Below the pieces are notes generated by a model. The model did no database searches, was not told where the DNA came from, and saw nothing but the letters and a program-made list of their open reading frames with translations. A stretch of 64,000 nt of DNA from Saprospiraceae bacterium (GTDB lineage: Bacteria > Bacteroidota > Bacteroidia > Chitinophagales > Saprospiraceae). Positions 54,463 through 63,007 of this stretch are shown here, piece by piece. How positions within the stretch are numbered: the first letter of the stretch is position 1; every line of letters begins with the position of its first letter. Location of the stretch: the NCBI GenBank assembly GCA_016715985.1, contig JADJXD010000001.1, forward strand, positions 806,001 to 870,000, given 5' to 3'. The position numbers were made by a program, and so were the translations under genes.

Positions 54463-55038
54463 TTGTCAGAAAAAGTATACATCATAGAAATTCAATCCAT
54501 CATATCATCCATTAAACAAGGACAGGAATCCGGTCTAAAGTTGTTGTACGGACATTACTCGGATGCATTATATGGTATAGTTTTCAGAATTCTGAAACGT
54601 CAGGAAGAATCTGAAGAAGTTTTGCAATCCGTTTTTCTCAAAATCTGGAACAATATTGATTCATATAATGAGACAAAAGCGACACTTTTCACCTGGATGG
54701 CTCAGATAGCCAGAAATACTGCAATCGATATGAAGCGATTAAAATCATTTGAAATGGTTTCCAATACAACTTCATTTGATGTCACAGAATTTGGAATTTC
54801 AGCTTCATCTACCGAAAAATCTCTGGATATGAAGACTTTGTTTAAAGATATGCCAGATAAATTTAAAATATTACTGGATAAGATGTTTCTGGAAGGTTAC
54901 ACACAACAGGAAATTTCAGATGAACTGGAAATCCCGTTAGGAACTGTAAAGACCCGACTCAGAGATGCTCTTCAGACATTACGCGAATCACTAAAAAATG
55001 AAAAACATTTGTTGTACTTTTTATCTCTATTGAATTAA
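54463..55038 (+). CDS. ECF-type RNA polymerase sigma factor
   Basis: 191 residues with a TTG start at 54463. Region 2 (GLKLLYGHYSDALYGIVFRI, ESEEVLQSVFLKIWNNIDSY, ATLFTWMAQIARNTAIDMKR) and region 4 (LLDKMFLEGYTQQEISDELE, IPLGTVKTRLRDALQTLRES) are both intact. It directs RNA polymerase to a separate set of promoters. An anti-sigma gene follows 4 bp later. The signal and regulon are unknown. Confidence 0.92.
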   Translation: MSEKVYIIEIQSIISSIKQGQESGLKLLYGHYSDALYGIVFRILKRQEESEEVLQSVFLKIWNNIDSYNETKATLFTWMAQIARNTAIDMKRLKSFEMVSNTTSFDVTEFGISASSTEKSLDMKTLFKDMPDKFKILLDKMFLEGYTQQEISDELEIPLGTVKTRLRDALQTLRESLKNEKHLLYFLSLLN

Positions 55039-55042
55039 TATT

Positions 55043-55828
55043 TTGAACGTAAAGGAATACATATCATCAGGAATTTTAGAGCTTTATGTGCTCGGCCAAC
55101 TTTCTCCGGAAGAAGAGAGAGAAGTTGAAATCATGATATCTCAATATACAGAAGTTCAACGGGAAATTTATGAAATTTCTATTGGTCTGGAGAAATATGG
55201 TCAATTGAGTGCCATCAAAGCCCCTGATGCTATTACAAATAAATTATTCAATAATCTTCCTGCAAAAAATACATCTGTAGGTACTCAAAATTCAAACTCA
55301 AAATCAAGTGATAAAACTTCCGGAACCGGCTATAATTTTCTGACGGTTTTATTTGCTGTCACATCTGTATTGGGAATCATTATGTATTTCATGCAAGGCG
55401 CAGAACATAAATCTGAAATCGAGCAATATAAAAAGTCAGTAGCCTTATGTGATTCTATTCAACAGGTGTCGCAAACTCAATTTGCATTATTAAAACAAAT
55501 CAACGATCCCAATAACAAGATTATTGATTTGACACCGACACCTGGATTTCAAGGTATTGCTGTGTATCTTCACCATAATGCTGCTGATCGCAAAAACTTC
55601 CTTCAACTGATAAGTCTCCCTGAAATTACCTCTGCCCAGGCTTTCCAGTTATGGTCTCTTAAACCAGGTCAGGACCCCATTCCATTGACTGTATTTGCTG
55701 ACAGAAATAAGATTATTGAAGTCGCTTTTGAAGATAATACTGCAACTTATGCTATCACCATCGAACCGGCAGGCGGAAGCAAAACCCCGAGTCTCGATAA
55801 ACTGATCGGCACAATGGGTGTGATATAA
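55043..55828 (+). CDS. Anti-sigma factor, RskA-like
   Basis: 261 residues with a TTG start at 55043. The N-terminal cytosolic part (YISSGILELYVLGQLSPEEE, REVEIMISQY) is the sigma-binding region without the zinc motif. One membrane helix lies at ~97-115 (FLTVLFAVTSVLGIIMYFM). The periplasmic RskA-type domain covers ~150-261 (NFLQLISLPEITSAQAFQLW, SLKPGQDPIPLTVFADR, YAITIEPAGGSKTPSLDKL). It holds the upstream sigma factor at the membrane until a signal leads to release. This pairing is typical of anti-sigma-K proteins. Confidence 0.9.
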   Translation: MNVKEYISSGILELYVLGQLSPEEEREVEIMISQYTEVQREIYEISIGLEKYGQLSAIKAPDAITNKLFNNLPAKNTSVGTQNSNSKSSDKTSGTGYNFLTVLFAVTSVLGIIMYFMQGAEHKSEIEQYKKSVALCDSIQQVSQTQFALLKQINDPNNKIIDLTPTPGFQGIAVYLHHNAADRKNFLQLISLPEITSAQAFQLWSLKPGQDPIPLTVFADRNKIIEVAFEDNTATYAITIEPAGGSKTPSLDKLIGTMGVI

Positions 55829-55937
55829 TACAAATTTTGTTTTAAAAAATCTCTAAACTCTGATTGCTATGACAAGCATAAAGATATAATCCCACATCAG
55901 AAAAAATGATCAGATATTGAGATGATCTTAAACAACT

Positions 55938-56426
55938 TCAATTATTTAACCCTTTTAATTGCGGTATTTTATTGCGCAAATCAAAACCTGTTTCCAAGTA
56001 TGATTTCAGATTGGAAAGATAAAAAGTCCATCCTTCCAAACAACCTATTCGGATGTTGAAGATCGATTTTTCATCTGTGGGTTTATTATGTTGGGTAAGT
56101 GTAACCAAAATATATTCTCCGATTGTTTTGAGTTCAACATCCACCAGACAATCTCCGGCAAAACTGAATTGGAAAAAGTCGATATCATTGGCTTGAAGGA
56201 TTCTCCCCTCTTCCTGACTATCATATAAAAACCACTTCCATTCGTATGTATAGCCGGTTGATACATTCTGATACCCTTCCAGAATAGTATTAGTTGTGTC
56301 TTTATATTTACATTTTTCCAAAAACCACTTCTCTACTTCTGAAGATTTAGTCCAGGCATTATATACATCATCTAATGAAGCTTTCACCCCTATAGACAAT
56401 GAGAATGAAGTCCAGTCATGCGCCAT
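55938..56426 (-). CDS. SRPBCC/AHSA1-like domain protein
   Basis: 162 residues. The AHSA1 pattern is seen: FSLSIGVKASLDDVYNAWTK, SEVEKWFLEKCKY, GYTYEWKWFLYDSQEEGRIL, DCLVDVELKTIGEYILVTLT, GWTFYLSNLKSYLETGFDLR. This is a helix-grip fold with a hydrophobic pocket and usually unknown ligand. It lies 15 bp downstream of the VOC pseudogene on the same strand; AHSA1 and VOC genes of this type are often neighbours. It converges on the anti-sigma gene. Confidence 0.85.
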   Translation of the reverse strand: MAHDWTSFSLSIGVKASLDDVYNAWTKSSEVEKWFLEKCKYKDTTNTILEGYQNVSTGYTYEWKWFLYDSQEEGRILQANDIDFFQFSFAGDCLVDVELKTIGEYILVTLTQHNKPTDEKSIFNIRIGCLEGWTFYLSNLKSYLETGFDLRNKIPQLKGLNN

Positions 56427-56441
56427 TTTCTTGTGAATAAC

Positions 56442-56876
56442 TTAATCCTTATAATTTTCATTAAAACTAATCATCCAGTTTATACCGAATTTATTCATAA
56501 GCATACCAAAATAATCCCCCCAGAAAGTATTATCCATTGGCATGGTAATTTGTCCATCTGCAGACAAAGCTTTAAATAGCGTTTCTGCCTCCGTTTTACT
56601 AGCTTCAGTCACGGATACCGAAAAGTTATTGCCCTGAATAAAAGATGATTCATAAGCTGAACCATTATCACTGCCCATGAGAACGGACTTCCCTATCGAC
56701 AATCCAACATGCATTACTTTATTTTTATCTTCATCAGGAACTTTGTATTCATCACTTTCCGGCATTTCGCCAAATCGTCCCAGATATGAAAATTCTCATC
56801 CAAATACGGATTTGTAAAAATTGAATGCTTCCTCGCAATTTCCTTTAAAATTCAAGTAAATGTTAGTTGTGGTCAG
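56442..56876 (-). pseudogene. VOC (PhnB/glyoxalase-like) gene with in-frame TGA
   Basis: The intact part starting at 56765 (MPESDEYKVPDEDKNKVMHV to the end) is the last 107 residues of a PhnB-like VOC protein. Reading further upstream in the same frame gives TTTNIYLNFKGNCEEAFNFY and KSVFG, then TGA at 56798-56796, then EFSYLGRFGEMPES. Family members have FGGEF at this point, so a GGA-to-TGA change explains the stop. The expected ATG is CTG at 56876. The rest of the reading frame is unchanged, so the loss is recent or a sequencing error. PhnB-like VOC proteins have no agreed substrate. Confidence 0.85.
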
Positions 56877-57317
56877 TGTTAATCAAGCTATTTGTAATGA
56901 TTAAATTATAAATAAAATTAGTGCAAATATAATTACAATTATTCAAATGTAATTCATAATTGTTGCTTCTATGAAGATGAAATTTTATACTTATTTTGAA
57001 TGTATCTACTTTCTAAATTATAAAAATATATTAGTATGTAGTCGAATTGATTTCTGTTAATTTTTCACAAATAAACAGCTTTTTCCAAGTTAAGTAAATC
57101 CATATAACTTTATGTAAAATTTTAGTTTTTTTATTCTCATATTACTAAGTGAAACATTGTTTAATTCATGTTATATAATTTTAGGCACTTTATAAGTTTA
57201 TAATTAAGTCATTTGATAAAAAAGTCAATATATTTTTTTATAAATATAAAATTTCTATTTATCTTTGAAAAAAATTGTAAAAGACACTTATTAATTCATT
57301 CTGAAAGCTATAAAAAA
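56877..57317. other. AT-rich intergenic region
   Basis: About 440 bp, extremely AT-rich. A TATCTTTG box (57260-57267) could start transcription of the LamG gene with a leader of about 45 nt, but no TTG is found at -33. Nothing else was recognised. Confidence 0.4.
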
Positions 57318-58865
57318 ATGAAAAAGAGAATTTTATTTCTAATAACATTAGCCATATTACAATTTAGCATAAAATCAATATCTCAAATACCGTCTTACGT
57401 TCCAAAAGATGGGTTGGTTGGCTGGTGGCCATTTAACACCAATGCAATTGATGTTAGTGGGAATGGAAATAATGGAATAGTAAATAATGTAAAATTAACA
57501 AATGACAGATTTGGTAATTCAAATAGTGCTTATGATTTTGATGGAATTAAAAGTTATATCCATGTAAATAAAAATTTTGACTTTATAGAAAGATCTTTTT
57601 CGTTTTGGTTTAATGCTTCATCCTTAAATAATACTACTCAAATAATAATTGGACACGATAATCCATCATTAAATTTTGGTTTCACCATTGCGGCAATAAA
57701 TACAGACAACAATCTGTATTTACAGTCTGGCTTTCCAGCAATACTTGGAGTGAACAGCATCAAAATCAAGAATTCACAATGGTATCATGTGGTTATTTCA
57801 CGCAATGCGCATACAACTTATTACTATGTAAATAGCGTTCTGATTTATACACAACAAAATAAAAACGGCTCTTCGGATTATGCATCTTTAAAAGGTATCA
57901 CAATTGGCACAACCAGAAATTTAGATAGGTTTTTTGATGGTCAAATTGATGATTTGGGAGTTTGGAACCGAGCTTTAAGCTTATGTGAAATATCTGACCT
58001 TTATCATGCTCAGTTAGGAAGTTTATCAACTATTACTGAAACATCAATTTCTTCCTGTGGAAGTTACATCTGGCCTGTAAATAACCAATTCTATAATTCG
58101 AGTGGTACATACACAATAACATCAACGAATGAAGCTGGCTGCTTTTCGCAAGAAGTACTTTATCTTTCTATAAACTATCCAACAGCAAAAACTGAAGTTG
58201 TAATTGCTTGTGATAGTTTTGAATGGATAAATGGTATAACTTATTTTGAAAGCACCAACATTCCATCTTACATATTAACAAATAGCCACGGATGTGATAG
58301 CATTGTTACATTAAATTTGACTATTTCTTCAACTGAAATTAAATCACAACCTGTTAGCCAAACAACAATCATCAATAACAACGCAGTATTTTTTGTTACA
58401 ACATTATCAAATTTTGTTACATATCAATGGCAAATTGATTCGGGTAATGGGTTTCAGAACATTTCGGATACCGGACAGTATAGTGGAACAACAACAAATA
58501 CTTTAAACGTTTCAAATGTTACAATTAATAACAATAATCAACGCTTTAGATGTATTATTAACAACGGCTTATGTTCAATTACATCTGATATTGCAGTTTT
58601 AACAGTTGATTTTAATATTGGCACCTATGACTTTTGTCAAGACAATTTATTTTCAGTTTATCCAAACCCCACAATAAACCATATAAATATTAGGACTGAA
58701 ACCGCACTTCTTGGATCAACTTATTATATTTTTGACTATATTGGCAAGTTAATTTTAACCGGAAACATTAATTCAAGGCATACAATTATCGAAATGAGCA
58801 ACTTGTCATCAGGTATTTATTTATTCAATCTAGATAAACAAACCTGTAAAGTGTTGAAGCAATAA
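57318..58865 (+). CDS. Secreted LamG-domain protein with T9SS type A sorting domain
   Basis: 515 residues from ATG at 57318. The frame is open from 57213, but the signal peptide (MKKRILFLITLAILQFSIKS, cleaved near QIPSY) fixes the start. A LamG/concanavalin-like domain fills ~25-225: DGLVGWWPFNTNAIDVSGNG, FGNSNSAYDFDGIKSYIHVN, WYHVVISRNAHTTYYYVNSV, FDGQIDDLGVWNRALSLCEI. It is followed by beta-rich Ig-like units (SSCGSYIWPVNNQFYNSSGT) and the sorting domain from ~435 (LFSVYPNPTINHINIRTETA to TCKVLKQ). Codon use is more AT-rich than in neighbouring housekeeping genes, hinting at recent acquisition. A carbohydrate or surface-binding role is inferred. Confidence 0.88.
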   Translation: MKKRILFLITLAILQFSIKSISQIPSYVPKDGLVGWWPFNTNAIDVSGNGNNGIVNNVKLTNDRFGNSNSAYDFDGIKSYIHVNKNFDFIERSFSFWFNASSLNNTTQIIIGHDNPSLNFGFTIAAINTDNNLYLQSGFPAILGVNSIKIKNSQWYHVVISRNAHTTYYYVNSVLIYTQQNKNGSSDYASLKGITIGTTRNLDRFFDGQIDDLGVWNRALSLCEISDLYHAQLGSLSTITETSISSCGSYIWPVNNQFYNSSGTYTITSTNEAGCFSQEVLYLSINYPTAKTEVVIACDSFEWINGITYFESTNIPSYILTNSHGCDSIVTLNLTISSTEIKSQPVSQTTIINNNAVFFVTTLSNFVTYQWQIDSGNGFQNISDTGQYSGTTTNTLNVSNVTINNNNQRFRCIINNGLCSITSDIAVLTVDFNIGTYDFCQDNLFSVYPNPTINHINIRTETALLGSTYYIFDYIGKLILTGNINSRHTIIEMSNLSSGIYLFNLDKQTCKVLKQ

Positions 58866-58959
58866 TTTGATCCTATAATAATAATCGCACCCAAAATACT
58901 TAAAATTGCTTAACGCAAATTTGATTTGATGCAGAAGGTAATCTCATTTGAAACACTAC

Positions 58960-60231
58960 TCAATTTGCCTTTATCAATGACAAAATCCTGTTTCCGATGA
59001 CAACACCTCCGGTATCCACATTCCATCGGATATCGATAGATTGACCATTAGCTATTGTGGCCATTGCCTGTAAGGAGATGATTGAAGTATTGATATCAGT
59101 GGTTCGGCTGGAATTGGCTATCAGTACGTCATTAGCATACACACTGAAAGTAACTAAAGTATTATTGACAGGACTGGGGTTTGCTCCGGGTCCATATACA
59201 TTTCCATTTAGCTGATCAAATCCAGTTATAGCACCCAGGTTGGTACCTACATCTCCAGTAATATAAGATGGCTCGGTATTTCCTACAGCTCCTGATGAAG
59301 TAAACATAACGAAAGTCGAAAGCACTCCTAAGTTAATATATGAACTGCCTGAAGGAATATAGGCAGTACCCGGTCCAAAGGAAACTGCTCCGGTGGTGGA
59401 GAACATTCTGCCTTCCAGATTTGATCCTGCTGCTGCCGAAATAGCTGCATTATGTGCTATTAAAGTTCCTTTCATTATAGTGTTGGCACCTAAACCCAAA
59501 GCCCCTTCAGAGATCCAGAATATATTTCTTGCTCTTGCGCCATTGGTTTAAACAACCGTTGTTCCAGCACCTGTATTCAGTGCTCCACCTGATCTTATAA
59601 CAAATAGGGAAGTCGTATCACCCCCTCCGTTCATGAATAATGTTCCGGCTAAAGATGCCGCTCCTGCTACATCATATACACCGGGAAATAATATTTCATC
59701 ATTTCCGAACACTGCTGCATGGGTAGTATTGGTAGCTGGAATATCCATCAACTCATCGTACGCAGCACCTAAGTCTGTGACACCTTGTTGGGTACTAATC
59801 GGGACACTTGCCAGTAATCCGAATTGACCGTTAAACATTACCAAATATGTGCCGGCCGGTGGAGTAGATTCCATACCTTGTATCTTTTCATGGCTGGTTG
59901 ATGTTGTTGAGATGTCTCCCACATCTGTTATACTTAAGATGGTGGAATTTACATTTCCGGTACCATTGGACCATACAGGTGATTCAGGACTTCCGGTGTT
60001 AACCTGTACTTCGTTACTTGAAATATTATAAATCATTAGTGCATTTGCAGGATTGCTGATCGCATCTCTTTGTAATGTTGATAGCCTGGGTAAGAGAAAA
60101 CCTTTTTCTGTCGAATACAAATCCAAAACTGCTGAATTATCCGGATTGACGGTTCCGATACCTACCTGTGCAATCAGACCAACTGAAAGTAAGAATGAAA
60201 AGATAAAAGTTGAAAAAATAAATTTTAACAT
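58960..60231 (-). pseudogene. Ice-binding-like (DUF3494) secreted protein gene with in-frame TAA
   Basis: Two open parts on one frame are separated by a single stop. The first (60231-59551) has a signal peptide, the Bacteroidota motif VGIGTVNPDNSAVLDLYSTE and GFLLPRLSTLQRDAISNPAN, and then the start of a DUF3494 ice-binding domain (VTDLGAAYDELMDIPATNTT, LFPGVYDVAGAASLAGTLF). After GAGTTVV comes TAA at 59550-59548; the frame continues TNGARARNIFWISEGALGLG and on to the end at 58960 (RWNVDTGGVVIGNRILSLIK). DUF3494 members read VLTNGA or similar here, so a TTA-to-TAA change is the simplest cause. Confidence 0.85.
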
Positions 60232-60540
60232 GGCTTAATGATTAAATGATAAAAAAATATTAGCTCAATGCTTATTGCAAATAAACTTGTTTTTCTTCGC
60301 TGATTAAGTTGTTAAAATTAAGGTGCAGTAGAATTCTAATATTTCACATGTGTATTAAGATAACAGCCTGATGTGAAAATTAATTTTTTAAATCGGAATT
60401 TATCTAATTAATAGAATTATGCAAAGTTGAGTTATATTTGCCATTAGTACTTACACAATTATAGTGAATATTTGCATAATTTACACTTTAAGCAATGATA
60501 TCATCCTTTCAAACCAAAGAAGCATAAAAAACAGGACAAG
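60232..60540. other. Divergent intergenic region
   Basis: About 310 bp of AT-rich sequence. A TATATTTG box at 60433-60440 (plus strand) matches the -7 consensus but lacks a spaced TTG. Nothing else was recognised. Confidence 0.4.
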
Positions 60541-60969
60541 ATGAACCACTTAATTCTGAAAACGAATCCTAAAGTCAATGAAATATTTGAAAAATATCCT
60601 GATACAGTTCGCTCCCGAATGCAGTATTTAAGACAATTGGTCATTGAAACAGCTGAAGAAACAGAAGAAATCCAACAAATGGAAGAAGAATTAAAATGGG
60701 GAGAACCCGCATTCATTACTAAAAACGGAAGTACCTTGCGAATGGACTGGAAAATAAAATCACCGGATCAATACGCCATGTACTTTCAATGTACAAGCAG
60801 GTTGATTGATACTTTTCGGTTAATATTTGGCAACATTTTTCGGTACGAAGGAAATCGGGCCATTATATTTCAGCTAAATCAGAATATTCCGGTGCTCGAA
60901 CTAAAGGCATGTATAAAAGCAACACTAACCTATCATAAAGTAAAACATCTGATTACTTTAGGAATTTAA
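60541..60969 (+). CDS. DUF1801 protein
   Basis: 142 residues. The pattern fits DUF1801 (YdhG-like): VNEIFEKYPDTVRSRMQYLR, EEIQQMEEELKWGEPAFITK, STLRMDWKIKSPDQYAMYFQ, and a final IKATLTYHKVKHLITLGI. Members are small cytosolic proteins with unknown function and a fold related to frataxin-like domains. It is a single gene with about 120 bp to the next. Confidence 0.85.
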   Translation: MNHLILKTNPKVNEIFEKYPDTVRSRMQYLRQLVIETAEETEEIQQMEEELKWGEPAFITKNGSTLRMDWKIKSPDQYAMYFQCTSRLIDTFRLIFGNIFRYEGNRAIIFQLNQNIPVLELKACIKATLTYHKVKHLITLGI

Positions 60970-61090
60970 GATATTTTAGCAATATATTTAAATTGACATG
61001 ATTTTATACTCGTTTCACTAACGAGAAATCTGATAACATTGCAAATAAACTTAAAAAGATGATGTTTGTTGTATCGCTAATAATTTAAGT

Positions 61091-61684
61091 ATGCAGGACT
61101 TAGAGATTATAGAAAAAATACGCTCGGGTAATGTTTCGGTAAGAAATCAGGCTTTCCACTATCTGTATCATAATGAACGCCTCTGGAACAAGATCAGGTC
61201 AATACTTTTGCCTATGGGTGCTGACTCAGAAAGCCTGCATGAATTGTATCAGTATGCAATGATCGTTATAGACAGGAAAATCAGAGATCATAATTTCCAA
61301 CTCACTTCTTCCTTAGAGACATATTTTTGCAGCATTGTAAAAAATAAATTCTATTTCGAAAAGCAGAATTTAAGTAAGCAGAAAAAGGTCGTAGATATTT
61401 CAGAAATCCATGAATCAGATTTTACAGAAACACATTACCCGGATTTGGATGATGAAGGTTTTAACCAGTTACTTTGGAGTATCGTAGAAAAAATGAACGA
61501 CAGATGTAAGACTCTGTTGCCTCGTTGGGCATTAGGGACAAATGGTGATGAGTTGTGCAAAGAATTTGGTTTTTCTACTATTGAACAGGCAAAAAAAGAA
61601 ACCTACCGATGCCGGCAAAAGTTGAAGGAATACATAAACGGAATTCCAACTCTCAGAGAAAAACTTCTCAAACTAATCAGATAA
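61091..61684 (+). CDS. Sigma-70-like factor (ECF-related)
   Basis: 197 residues. Region 2 is recognisable but divergent: IEKIRSGNVSVRNQAFHYLY, ESLHELYQYAMIVIDRKIRD, SSLETYFCSIVKNKFYFEKQ. Region 4 is RCKTLLPRWALGTNGDELCK, EFGFSTIEQAKKETYRCRQK and LKEYI. It lacks the normal ECF region 2.4 core, so promoter recognition may differ. The two following genes (61712 and 63008) encode paralogous one-helix membrane proteins and may hold it, as with an anti-sigma factor. Confidence 0.8.
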   Translation: MQDLEIIEKIRSGNVSVRNQAFHYLYHNERLWNKIRSILLPMGADSESLHELYQYAMIVIDRKIRDHNFQLTSSLETYFCSIVKNKFYFEKQNLSKQKKVVDISEIHESDFTETHYPDLDDEGFNQLLWSIVEKMNDRCKTLLPRWALGTNGDELCKEFGFSTIEQAKKETYRCRQKLKEYINGIPTLREKLLKLIR

Positions 61685-61711
61685 TCAACAGGTTTTAATA
61701 AAACATAAAGA

Positions 61712-62632
61712 ATGAATATTTCAGAAGATAAAATTGATGATTTTGTAAACGGTAGATTACAGGAAGAAGAGATGAACAAAATCAGCGAAATGGCAAAGTC
61801 GGATCCTGATTTGACAACTGCCATTGAAGATGCCAAAATAACACTTGCAATATCCAATCAACTGATCAATGATGATATTATCACTATGACAAATCAGTGG
61901 AAAGAGAATGCAAAAAACGAAATTGCTAATCAACCTCCGGAAACCAAATTTCAAAATAAAAAGTCATTGTTAAGATTAATATTGGGTATAATATTGATAT
62001 TTATTACAGCTATATTCATTTATACTAATTTTACTCATGAAACAACTTCAAAAAATTCCAACAATACAACTGAGTCCATCAATCAAGACATAAAAATTGA
62101 TGATTCAATTGAAAATTCCGAAACACCAATTCCGACGATTCCTGAAGAGGAGTCAGAAGAAAAGGGATTAAATTCAAAAGATATCAAACAGAACAAACAA
62201 CAAAGCAGTCAAAGGAAACTAATAGCTTCCAGACTGATGCCACCCCTGCAAAAAGAATCTATTTTAAGGTCTGCGTCTGATAAAGAAAAGCAATTAAACA
62301 TATCAACCATTTTCGAACTATATAATCAAAAAAATTTAAAGGGGCTTGAAACAGCTTTGGCCATTCAGAAAGAAAACAGTGCTGTTCAGATTCTCACAAA
62401 AGAGTTGATTGCAAGGATATTATTTGAAAAAGGCGATTATCAAAAAGCGATTATCATTTTTGAAGAATTAGTAAATATTGACATGCCGAATCGGGAAGAA
62501 TATGAGTTTATGTTGTTATTATCGTACTACATTGTACAACCTTTGCAAACTAAAAAGTTTAGTTATTTAAAGAGTAAGATAGCTGATGACAAAGATCACA
62601 CATATCATTCTGAAATAAATCAATTGATTTAA
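61712..62632 (+). CDS. One-helix membrane protein, putative anti-sigma factor (paralogue 1)
   Basis: 306 residues. The N-terminal ~80 residues resemble anti-sigma N-termini (KIDDFVNGRLQEEEMNKISE, AKSDPDLTTAIEDAKITLAI). A membrane helix lies at ~89-109 (LRLILGIILIFITAIFIYT). The rest is periplasmic: an acidic Ser/Asn-rich linker, then a TPR-like end (YNQKNLKGLETALAIQKENS, RILFEKGDYQKAIIIFEELV). It lies 27 bp after the sigma gene. Its sigma-binding role is inferred from position and domain order. It is paralogous to 63008-63940. Confidence 0.75.
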   Translation: MNISEDKIDDFVNGRLQEEEMNKISEMAKSDPDLTTAIEDAKITLAISNQLINDDIITMTNQWKENAKNEIANQPPETKFQNKKSLLRLILGIILIFITAIFIYTNFTHETTSKNSNNTTESINQDIKIDDSIENSETPIPTIPEEESEEKGLNSKDIKQNKQQSSQRKLIASRLMPPLQKESILRSASDKEKQLNISTIFELYNQKNLKGLETALAIQKENSAVQILTKELIARILFEKGDYQKAIIIFEELVNIDMPNREEYEFMLLLSYYIVQPLQTKKFSYLKSKIADDKDHTYHSEINQLI

Positions 62633-63007
62633 TGTAACTATTTAGGAACTCAGTTAAACGAATTATTTTTGTCACGATTTTTGCATCTTGCTGGCAAAAA
62701 TAGCGCCAAAAACTAATAATTCCAAACTTTTGACGACGGGCTTCACCCGTCGTTACCAATATTTTGCCCTTACAGGGCAATGACCTAAATAATTACGATT
62801 TAATTCATATTACTTTAAAGGTTTACACATTTCTTCTTTTATTTAAACTAAGGACTTAACAGAGATGGATCTTCTTTTCACTTTTTTTGAAAAGACAGGG
62901 TACTTTTTCTTTTATCCCCATATAAACAAAGAGTTAAAGTTCTCCTTGACTCTCAGATTCCAAATGGAAACTATAATGAGATTGGGTGTTTAAATAAAAA
63001 TGGGTAA
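62633..63007. other. Intergenic region between the two paralogues
   Basis: About 375 bp. It contains the REP-like palindrome pair at 62731-62780. A TTGACT and a TATAAT occur at 62946-62977, but their 20-bp spacing and the host promoter type argue against a real promoter. Nothing else was recognised. Confidence 0.5.
62731..62780. repeat. REP-like pair of palindromes
   Basis: Hairpin 1: TGACGACGGG (62731-62740) with CCCGTCGTTA (62746-62755), 5-nt loop and one G-T pair. Hairpin 2: TTGCCCT (62764-62770) with AGGGCAA (62774-62780), 3-nt loop. Two GC-rich hairpins in an AT-rich gap resemble repetitive extragenic palindromes. Only this copy is seen in the window. Confidence 0.7.

Noticed and set aside
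56442..56876. TGA read as glycine (alternative genetic code)
   Set aside because: The in-frame TGA replaces a Gly codon as in code 25, but only this gene shows it, and the ice-binding-like gene is broken by TAA instead. A simple mutation is the better explanation.
62946..62977. TTGACT and TATAAT resembling an Escherichia coli promoter ahead of 63008
   Set aside because: The spacer is 20 bp, too long for that class, and this phylum uses TTG/TAnnTTTG promoters.
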